DNA from: Armigeres subalbatus
Lineage: Eukaryota > Arthropoda > Insecta > Diptera > Culicidae
Direction of reading: 5' to 3'
DNA: 64,000 nucleotides
Assembly: GCF_024139115.2 (NCBI RefSeq)
Contig: NC_085141.1
Span: 244,271,047 to 244,335,046 of the forward strand
Shown here piece after piece: positions 55,655 to 64,000 of this stretch. Made by a program: the position numbers and the translations under genes. Within the stretch, counting starts at the first letter, position 1. Every line of letters starts with the position of its first letter. Below the pieces are notes generated by a model that saw nothing but the letters and a program-made list of their open reading frames with translations, had not been told where the DNA came from and did no database searches.

Positions 55655-55960
55655 CTTGCCACGGGGTTGGGTCGAAACAAACGCGATCTTCAACAGTTTG
55701 CAGTAGACGCAAATGAGTACAGAGTGACAATTGGAGAAAAAAGTACAGAGTCCTGCGCGTCGCTCCGATCGTCCGAAGTGCGATCCTCCACAGTTTGGAT
55801 ATGCCACCGGGCATTTATGCTGTGATTCTCTCGTCGATGGACAGCAAAGGTAACTGATTGATGTTTGGAAGATTGTGTGTTAGTGCTACGCGTCGTTTCG
55901 GTCGTCCAAAACGCGATCCTAAATGGTTTGCATATGTCACCGGGCATACATGGTGAGGAC
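55655..55960 (-). repeat. Unclassified dispersed repeat, inverted partial copy
   Basis: On the minus strand, units containing GTCTACTGCAAACTGTTGAA GATCGCG, CCAAACTGTGGAGGATCGC and CAAACCATTTAGGATCGCG follow each other about 120 bp apart, the same subunit seen at 13369 and 50280. Two of the units also share ATGCCCGGTGGCATATCCA-like sequence. Confidence 0.65.
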
Positions 55961-56113
55961 TCAAGTACCAAGCATTACATTATTGCACAGCACATATGTC
56001 AATCACAGATCTGCATGCTAAATGCATTAGATCAGTTTTAACTATGTGATGTTGCATTTATTTATCAACAAGCGTGGTCATCATTGGAAAAGCAACATGA
56101 AATAAATATGTGC

Positions 56114-56164
56114 CCGGGGCATCCTGGCTACGATCTGGCGATGGGCTAAACAATAGGTGTCATG
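56114..56164 (+). repeat. LINE-leader repeat, copy 3
   Basis: GGGGCATCCTGGCTACGATC TGGCGATGGGCTAAACAATA GG is as at 23239 and 45772. Confidence 0.75.
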
Positions 56165-56639
56165 AAATTATCAATCCTATCGCTAATCACGTTGAAACCT
56201 GGAATGGGGGACTAGCGAAATCGGGGTTTTCTCGTAATCCGTGCGTTAAACTTTACTTCGTGGATGATACCTACCTGGATACCGTATGTAGAGCTCCATC
56301 AGTCTTGGGTGATGTTCCTTCAGTTTCCCCGAACGTTAGAGGTCACCAAGTCCGATTCCACCGCGTGCAGTCGGCACATTCGTGGCTTTCCTCGAAGTCG
56401 CTATCCTCTATCCGGTTTTCTGTTTGTATTCGCTATTCTTTCTTCCGACATTCGCACCAAGTGACCAGCCTACTGTAGCCAACCCTATTTTATACAATTC
56501 ACAGCATTTTCTTCTTTGTACACTTGGTGGGGGTTCTGCAAAACCGTACCGAGCGCCTTTTTGGCTGACTTGTGATATTTTATTCATATTCAATTCATGC
56601 ATATATTGGATCTGTTACATAAAAAGCTTAGGGGGGAAT

Positions 56640-57115
56640 CCTGTGATTTTCATGGCGCTTGGTGCGATTTGGCAGAACCCCGGCCACTGCCACTATTCCC
56701 ATTGGCCACGATTCATACGTCTGCGCTACACACTATTTTCTAGTTTCTCTACGAGTATTGTACGTAATAGTTTTCGCACGAAAATCCCGAAAGCTTCCCG
56801 GTCAGCCTCCAATGTCGCCCACAAAGTCTAGGAGCGTTCGCGACCGTGTGATGATAGTGCCGTTCCTCTGCACGCCAATGCCCTCGAGTGCAATGTTGAA
56901 AAATAAATTCGAAAGTGTATAGCCCTGCTTCAATCCGAATACTTGATTTCGAGTAATCAAACGTTGCATGTATCAGCCTTATCAGTTACACCGGAAAACC
57001 ATGTTCAAACATTATCTGCCACAGCACATTTCTTTTCACGGATTCGTACGCTGATTTGAAGTCATTGAACAGATAGCGAGTCTTCAAGTTGCACTCCCTG
57101 AATTTATCAAGAATC
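56640..57115 (-). pseudogene. RTE-like reverse transcriptase debris
   Basis: On the minus strand frames read YLFNDFKSAYESVKRNVLWQ IMFEHGFPV (first catalytic block and following helix), then LIRLIHATFDYSKSS, a broken GLKQG block and GVQRNGTIITRSR, LDFVGDIGG (remains of FADDIDIIG). Stops and shifts occur throughout. Flanking 56165-56640 shows no further readable domain. Confidence 0.7.
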
Positions 57116-57670
57116 AAGAATCATAGTTGATCAGCACTCCCGAAAACCGAAAACGACATTTTTTTTTACACTTGCAGACCCTAATATTCATATATAAAAT
57201 TAAATTTGAAAGTGTTTTTGAAAATAGTAAAATAGGCGAAATTATTAAGTTTTTCAAACTTAACTCGAAACAGTTCCCGTGCTTATGAATTTAACCTCAG
57301 TTTTGATAATAGATTCAAGATGTGTAATTATCTCAATATCTCTAAAAAAACAATTTAGTTGCATACATTCAAAGAACCCAGAGAGTCGGGAATGTTTCCT
57401 ACCAGAAAATAGACCGGACCGAGAATCGATTTCAATATCTCCGGATTGTGAGCAAGGCCCAACTGCCCCAAATGGTAAATTTTATATTCGTCATTATGTA
57501 TTAATTACTTAATTCATCTAAAACCCATTATGTCATGCTTACCTGTGCATTGTAGGAATTGTATGTACTTGATGTAAACCGCAGTACCTTCGTCCAGGAG
57601 GCTGATACCCGTTTTCCAACTCATTCCTTGATGTCCCTTTTTTCTGAGAACAGTCTGTTACTCTTGGACT
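57116..57670. other. Non-coding DNA
   Basis: I see no supported gene, RNA gene or defined repeat in this AT-rich stretch. Confidence 0.5.
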
Positions 57671-57675
57671 AATTA

Positions 57676-58122
57676 CACAGACAAACAGACGCGACACTAT
57701 ACACTGCCAAAAATATCTATATAAGATATATGTGTCGCCGTTATAAATTTTTGCAATAGCTCCACCCTAATATAATCGATATAGAACGACACATAAATTA
57801 AATAATTGCTCATTCGAGACCACACACCATTTATTTGAATATATATTTTATTAGTAGTTCGCGTGGAGAATGGTTATGTGTGCGCTGATATACATCATAA
57901 GTTAAACCTATGGATTTTTGCCAATACATATGTGTGGATTTTTAGTAGTGTAGTAATTACCATCGCCCATGACTTCAAAGATCAATTTGAATTTGATTGC
58001 TTACGCGTTTCACGACTAGAGCCGCTAGCATCGTAATCCTTCGAGTTTGATATTACACTCCAGCGCCTTCTGGTGACAATGTCATAAGAAACATTGTTTC
58101 GTGTAACATCTGTTTGTCTGTG
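57676..58122. mobile_element. MITE (447 bp) with CACAGACAAACAGA ends
   Basis: CACAGACAAACAGACGCGAC AC at the left pairs with CACAGACAAACAGATGTTAC AC at the right (inverted). The interior is AT-rich and non-coding. The target duplication is not obvious. Confidence 0.75.
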
Positions 58123-61100
58123 CTTATTTTATTTGGGACCAGGCAGAGTGACATACAGTTTAAGAAGTTTTTGCTCTGTTAGTTGCAGGATGGTTTTACC
58201 ACCCAAACTTCCTGATCTATTTGGTTGCACGCCATTTTGAAATGAATTTGGGTGAGAAAAATAAAAATAAGGGAAAAACAAAATCAAAAACCAAAATTAT
58301 TTTCACAATTCTGTTTGCTTTATTTCCACATTTTTTTAATAGAATTTCCTCTTCTGTTTGTGCGATTTTGTATCTCTCATTTCATCTCTACAGGTATGAC
58401 TATTTTGTCCTCTTATTTTTGTATCGTTTTCTTTCTTCATATATATTCTATACAACTATATAAAAGACTTATACACGTTTACTTTCCTTCTCTGTGTTTT
58501 CTTTGTTTCCACTTGTGTATGATGTGTTTCTCATATTGTTTTTTTTTTACAATGCGAATTTATCATTGTTTTTGGTAGTTTCACCAGAATTTCATAAATT
58601 TCATTTCATGAAATTTTGCCTAAACTAATCTGAACGGCACTTGAAATTTACGGCAAATCTACCAAACACTGGAACAAATTCTCACTGTAACTTGATTTGT
58701 ATTTGTTCGTTTTATTTTGTTTTCATTCCAAGCGCTTTCACTATCTGCTTCTTCTAGTTTAAAAAAAAATACGCATAATAGTTAACAGTAAAATCTAATC
58801 TGGACTTCGAAGTGGGTGGTTTTAGTAAGATGCAGAAGAATGGAGTTTTCATGTGATTGGCGTTAGCAGGCAAAAATAAATAACAATCTCTAACGTTTAA
58901 CACATTCTGCACATTCCTTGACCGGATCTTCAGCACATTCTGCCACTCGTTTTATTGTATTACATAGATCCGTATGCGTATAAGTGTATGTATGCGTGTG
59001 GATGGATATTTTGCGAAGCTTTGTGTCTTGATTGTATAGGTGTGAGGCTCAATTTACCAAAGCAAAAAAAAATTCTGCCAGAATGCGAGACTTTCATTGG
59101 TGATTACTTTGATAACTAAAACTAGTATAACACAAAAGGTTAAAATAAAATATTGCAACATGGTACTACAGTTTTTTCTCCTATGCATACACTTTACCAA
59201 TGATTTATATGACACAGTATCAGCGAATTGCGATGATTAAGGTAAAGGTTGGCGGCGTACATTTGTTTACGCATAATGAATTCACCTCACAAAATGTTGG
59301 GCACGTTTCTTGTGATCCTTTCAATTATGAGAACTGTAATATAACAGGATATGAGTACGCAAGCCTCGAATTATATGTTCAGCTAGATATATTTGATTGA
59401 AACTGCGAGGTGGAGGGCATCCGGCCATTGATGGTACTCTATCAACCTTGTTCTTAACTTGTTTGAACTAAATATGTTTTCATTTCGACATCTTTGAAGT
59501 TTCAATGTTGCATGTGATGTAAGCTTCGAGCAGAGTAATAGAATGTTGTTAATATGTGGATTTTATTTTTTCACAACACATATTTGTACGAGAGACAAAC
59601 AGACATGATTTTTTTTGTTTCTGACAGTAGACAGTATTTTTTTTGTTTTTGGACACCTGTGAAGTTTTATTGATCGCGAATATATATTTTCAATAAAGCA
59701 TAATAGATCCAGAAGAGATGCAGGTCGTTTTATGTTTAATTTTGATTTAAAATATCTACCTTTAACTCTACGTGGTGTAGGTGGTAGTACATAAGTCCCT
59801 TCAACATAAGTTTTTTTTTAACTCTAGTGTCCTTGGATGAAAAGTTATATGCAAACCCAATGATCTTTAAAAACGTGCTTATACAGATTTGAAAGCCCTT
59901 CATGGGCTTATACAAAGCAGATCATACAAAAGGCTCAATGAAATCAAAATCCAGATCGGTCTAAGGAATCCTCGTTCATATCCGAGTTCTTTTCAAAACC
60001 CCAGCACGTAGCGATGATCAGAAATTGGTCGAGCGAGTGGAATCAGTAGCCGAAAACTGGAAATACACGTCTGTTGTCTCTCGCTGATTATCCCTCTGTT
60101 GATGAGTCGATGGAATGATTCAAATCAATGATGTAGTTTGGTAACGACATGATAAGAACAATAAATGCAATGAACGATTTAATTATGAGAAACAGGTTGA
60201 TGTGTTACGCGTTTGTTTACCCAAGCTGGCCAATGTAACGCACGCAAAGAACCTTTAAAAGACTGACTGTGCCATTGTCGTGATTCGCTTATTATTTCGC
60301 AAATGAATGAAAATTATTTCGCTTCAACGTATGTTGGAAAACTATGCATTAAAGATAATGAAATGCGCTTTGCGTCGAAATTGCAGCACACACTGCATTG
60401 TATTGTTTTCTTTTAATACAAGTGGTTTCACATGTATTTCAGTATGTATTTGTCTAATCTGCCGGTTCCGAGATTCAGATCCGTGTACTTTTGAAAAGTT
60501 TTCTAGGCTACACATAACTCTGTCAGAAACATTCTTTATAGTCAATGCTCTCTACCATTTATTTCTGTTTGCCATTCATCTTAGAACAGCAAAGTGTTGT
60601 TGATTGTTTCTGCATGTTTTTTTTCTTCGTTCGTTTCAGAAGCGGCTAATTAAAAAATTAACCTACTTTAGTTTTTTCTGTTTTTTCATATACTTCTTTC
60701 ATTTGCAATTGTTTGTAATTCCCTTCACTATCGTATGTCACAGGATGAACATAAAACATCTACATTATAAATTATTAAATACGTAAATAAAAAATAAAAC
60801 ACTTCTCATATTTTTCTTTCTCTTTTTCTTTAAAGCGGATTCAACAAGGAAGATAAAATTTTCTAAAACAAAAATATATATAATATATCGTTATTCAATA
60901 AAATGTGTATACAGATTACGATAATTAAAAATACTGGAAAATAGTTCTACAACAATAGTGCATAATCATTTTTGGACGAATTTAGAAGCGACATTCTCCT
61001 AAACAAAAAAAAAACACTGCTCTAGTAACAATAAATCCTTTCTACTACGATGACCTACCTCACATTTTTTTCTCGTGCTCTGTCGTTTTCTGTACTATTT

Positions 61101-62480
61101 TATGAAGTGACTCTACGCTAGCTGCATTCACGTTCAATGTGTATGTTTTGTTTATATGTGTGTATGTGTTTGTGTGTCGGAAGTTAACCTCTAATATTCA
61201 CTACCCTTCCATCAAAAAACTAAAATTATTCAGAAAGAAAAGTAGAAAAAACAGCTCACAGACCACTAAGACTTGGGTTTCTTGATTCGTCACATTCTCT
61301 ATATCATGACAACGACATTTTCTTTTCTTTGTATTTCACTAGTTATGCTTACACGACACACATAGGTTTCTCTTTTATCTTCATTACTTTGTGTATTCAC
61401 TGAAAGGACTATAAGCATTTTTTTGTTTGTGTGTGTGTTTCTGCTTTAACAGTTGATTTGTTTAAATTTTATATGGCGGTGAATCATTGCTATCTCTTCC
61501 ATACACTTTTCACATGTATAAACACTCCGATCATAAATTTCCTCTTGCTATCAAAGTTCGTCCGTCCTTTTAATCTTTCGCTCTTTCATATTTGCTTTGC
61601 ATTAGTAATTAAATAGTAACGACGACGACTACTGTGTGGTATGTTGTTGCTGTTGTTTCGGTTATCATCAATTTCATCCGCCGAATGTCTCATTCGACGT
61701 TATTGGTATCAGGATGTTATCCTATCTGCATTACTAGTGGTAGATGATATCTTAACGTTACTTTTTTGTGTGCATATAGGTTGTGATTTGATTCTTGACT
61801 ACAGATTTTAATAATCAGTATCGCAACCGAGTGTCCGACGCCATCTTAGATCCGCCGAAGTCAGTTAATCAACGTGATTTGTTTTTTTATCGGTTTGTTG
61901 GTGGAAAATACGCGACGCAAAGAGCTACGATACGGCGCGATATTTCATCCATCTTTGATGCGATTGTTTGAACGAGTGTGTATGCGTGATTTTCATACGC
62001 AAATCACTTACGGACCGCGTTTTCGTCTTATGCTTGCTTTTTGTTTATTCTGCGGTTATTCATGTTTACTTGTTTAGTCTGTATAGGTTTCTGTTTTTTT
62101 TGTTTTTGATTAATAATTAATCAATATTCGTTTTTATTATAAAATTAGTAAAGTTTGGCTAGATTTGATATTTTTACGGTAGACACAACTAAAATGAGAC
62201 GACCAGGTTGCATCGAAAGGGTTAAGTATATCTGGAATGACAAATAAATTTCAAAATAAGTTGTTGGGTAATCAAAATGCTAAAAATAACATATTTCTTT
62301 TTATTAGTAAATCTTTTTCATCCATCCTTCTTCTCTTTGGTAACAGCAGCTTGTCAATAAATACAGAATTCAATTGATTGAATCCGTTATCATTGATTAA
62401 ATCCGTTATAGCCTGGTTGGCAAATGCTGGCCTTATGCCTTTCTTCGCTCGGGCTCGGCTGATATCAAAGTCTAATGCCC
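58123..62480. other. Long T-rich non-coding stretch
   Basis: Over 4 kb the plus strand is rich in T, TTTC, TGTGTG and TATAT, with no ORF above about 110 codons and no RT, transposase or host domain. The texture is like 37440-39300. Possibilities are a long intron upstream of the candidate exon at 62546, or an antisense 3' UTR. A (TG)n tract is at 61155-61180. Confidence 0.5.
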
Positions 62481-62545
62481 GTGTTTTTCTCTTTCTCAGT
62501 TTTTTCTTTGTTCGATTCTGTTTTTCTGTTCCGTGTACCACAAAG

Positions 62546-62643
62546 CCCTGGCCATCCGGAAGATGCTCCATGCCGAACAAAAATCGAGCACGACGCCACA
62601 CAAAACCGTTTCCAACGTCAAATGCCCGGATGAGCAGCTAGAA
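62546..62643 (+). CDS. Candidate terminal exon of an unrecognised gene
   Basis: After a strong pyrimidine tract and AG (62544-62545) the sequence reads ALAIRKMLHAEQKSSTTPHK then TVSNVKCPDEQLE and TAA, with GC-ending codons throughout, as in highly biased mosquito genes. AATAAA follows at 62832-62837. A second acceptor at 62498-62499 would add a hydrophobic segment (FFLCSILFFCSVYHK). On the other strand a 110-120 codon frame (62640-62272) is also open, but its Lys/Arg run is just the complement of the pyrimidine tract. The plus-strand reading is preferred. I do not recognise the peptide. Confidence 0.35.
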
Positions 62644-62837
62644 TAACCTAAACCCAAATTCCTACCCCGTCCGTCCTGAATTAAGTAATTTATAACCTTG
62701 AGTCACCACAAGTATTATGGTCTACGTCCCCCTTCCCTACTAACTGTTAATGATAAGAGGATACTCATTGTAAAAATATCATACTTAAGAATAGCGGCTC
62801 TGCAAAGTGTCACACACGACTGAGCCTACCAAATAAA

Positions 62838-63371
62838 CAGGGTTCGTAATGCTCACTCAATCTCAGGAGCACATGATTTTCCCTCACGAAAGTTTTCGGG
62901 GAGAAATCGCTTTTCGGGAAAGAAAAACAGCCTGGAGAGTGATAACAATTTTTCGCTCACTTCGATTGCCGCTAAACGTTGGTTTGCTCTTTTTCTTTCA
63001 TATTCGAGTCTTTTCGTGGCATCATAAACGCAACTGGTAGTAGCTTATGTGGAACAAATAACTTATTATTGTTACTATTCTGGGTTCGAATCCCGGCGCG
63101 ACCAAACAATTTTGTAATTGTTCTGCGATAATTCTCGCGAAAAGTGAGTGAGAGGTAAAAGTAATGAAACGAAAAAGGATTTTCATCTAATAGGCAAGAT
63201 TATCGTTTATCTTCCAATGCTAATTCTAGAGAAAAGATTGATAGGTGAAAGATGATCCTCAACATAAACAACGAAACAAGATTTTCCCTTGGCCCGTAAA
63301 ACGCTTGCTTTGGTCTCATTGAAATAAAAAGTCGAAACCCTGCAAATAAATGAAATGGTTAAAAAAAATGC
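62838..63371. other. Non-coding DNA with a tRNA-like B box
   Basis: GGGTTCGAATCCCGGCGCGACCA at 63082-63104 is split here as GGGTTCGAATCCCGG plus CGCGACCA. It has a perfect B box and T stem, as at the 3' end of a tRNA. Upstream ACGCAACTGGTAGTAGC resembles an A box, but no acceptor or D stem forms. It is best called a tRNA-derived repeat or pseudogene. Nothing else is supported here. Confidence 0.4.
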
Positions 63372-64000
63372 CAGGCCTTTAAAAAAACATACGCAACGAA
63401 CAATCAACAAGAGAGTACGGACCGGAACCATCGGCGAAGACCACTGCGACGAAAAGGGACTAGCAATTGGAAACTCGGTTCGTAGAACTGCAAATCTCTC
63501 AACTTTATCGGGAGCACACGGACCGTGGATTCGGCATCGTAGCGCTGCAGGAGGTATGTTGGAAGGGATCAATGGTGCGCAAATTTAGAGGCAATCATAC
63601 CATCTACCAGAGCTGCGGCAATACACACGAACTGGGGAAAGCTTTCATAGTGATGGGCGATATGCAAAGGCGCGTGATCGGGTGGTGGCCGATCAATAAG
63701 AGAATGTGCAGGTTGAGAATCAAAGGCCGGTTCTTCAACTTCAGCATAATCAACGTCCATAGCCCAAATTCCGGAAGCACTGATGATGATAAGGACGCAT
63801 TCTACGTGCAGCTGTAACGTGAGTACGACAGCTGGCCAAGCAACGATGTCAAAATCATCATAGACGATTGAAAGCTCAGGTTGGCCAAAAGGAGGATTTT
63901 AAACCGACTATTGGGAAGTTCAGTGCTCACCGACTGACGAACTAAAACGGCCTACGACTAGTGTATTTCACCGCCTCCAAGAATATGGTACACCTGGAGA
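63372..64000 (+). mobile_element. Second copy of the 40.4 kb RTE family, mutated and cut by the window edge
   Basis: From GCCTTTAAAAAA the sequence follows 40832 onward at high identity through the endonuclease (ALQEVCWKGSMV, GNHTIYQSCGNTHE, IIGWWPIN-like). It lacks the first 420 bp of the leader, so it is 5'-truncated or eroded. A 22 bp deletion (after GGGAGCACAC, relative to 40970) shifts the frame. The G-to-T change in CAGCTGTAACG makes a stop, and further stops follow near 63870. It is older than the copy at 40410. Confidence 0.92.

Noticed and set aside
62272..62640. Minus-strand open frame of about 120 codons with a Lys/Arg-rich stretch (KKKLRKRK)
   Set aside because: The basic stretch is the complement of a plus-strand pyrimidine tract; the plus-strand terminal-exon reading explains the composition better, though neither is proven.
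63012..63104. A functional tRNA gene
   Set aside because: The B box and T arm are good, but acceptor and D stems do not pair and no anticodon arm forms in the right place.

Overview
This window is nuclear DNA of a mosquito, most likely Aedes (aegypti or albopictus cannot be separated here). The evidence is two short intron-containing insect housekeeping genes sitting in a large excess of nested transposable elements, with non-LTR families of Aedes type: RTE elements with tandem ATGAA tails, a Juan-like jockey, a LOA/Lian-like element and a CR1/jockey-group element. Nothing bacterial is present: no operons, ribosome-binding sites or CRISPR arrays. Family names were assigned by reading motifs; no database search was run.

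Host genes. A homolog of death-associated protein 1 (DAP1; 99 aa, three coding exons, + strand, 5073-17091) has a 288 bp first intron and an 11.4 kb second intron swollen by retrotransposons. Mitochondrial phenylalanyl-tRNA synthetase (FARS2; 444 aa, three coding exons, - strand, 20743-19266) is convergent with it and complete. Three further host exons are only candidates: a short N-terminal exon divergent from FARS2 (21284), a GC-rich exon ending at a GTGAGT donor (48357), and a possible terminal exon near 62546-62643.

Layout. 1-2165: 5' part of an RTE element (-). 5073-17091: DAP1, whose second intron holds a CR1/jockey-group element (-, about 6.33-10.38 kb), unclassified dispersed repeats, and a LOA-like element (-, about 13.7-16.55 kb) split by a 912 bp MITE at a TA site. 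17.6-18.7 kb: LINE debris. 19.27-20.74 kb: FARS2. 21.4-25.8 kb: MITEs and an R1/I-group LINE broken by at least four nested insertions. 26.06-27.46 kb: long MITE-like unit. 28.03-36.96 kb: one Juan-like copy blown apart by insertions, with a 190 bp direct-repeat element that itself contains a 4.9 kb TIR element that contains a piggyBac-type MITE. 36.96-40.39 kb: AT-rich DNA. 40.41-43.85 kb: full-length RTE copy with a 16 bp target-site duplication. 43.92-44.62 kb: foldback MITE. 45-51 kb: Juan fragments, an LTR-like sequence, MITEs, and a repeat inserted with a 21 bp duplication. 53.27-54.52 kb: decayed mariner-type transposon. 55.49-55.65 kb: 156 bp near-perfect palindrome. 56.6-57.1 kb: RTE debris. 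57.1-63.3 kb: mostly AT/T-rich non-coding DNA. 63.37-64.0 kb: a second, mutated copy of the 40.4 kb RTE family.

No new enzymatic system was found. The notable content is structural: several insertions can be proved from the sequence alone because the empty site or the broken reading frame can be read, giving a relative-age stack of transposons inside and beside conserved genes.
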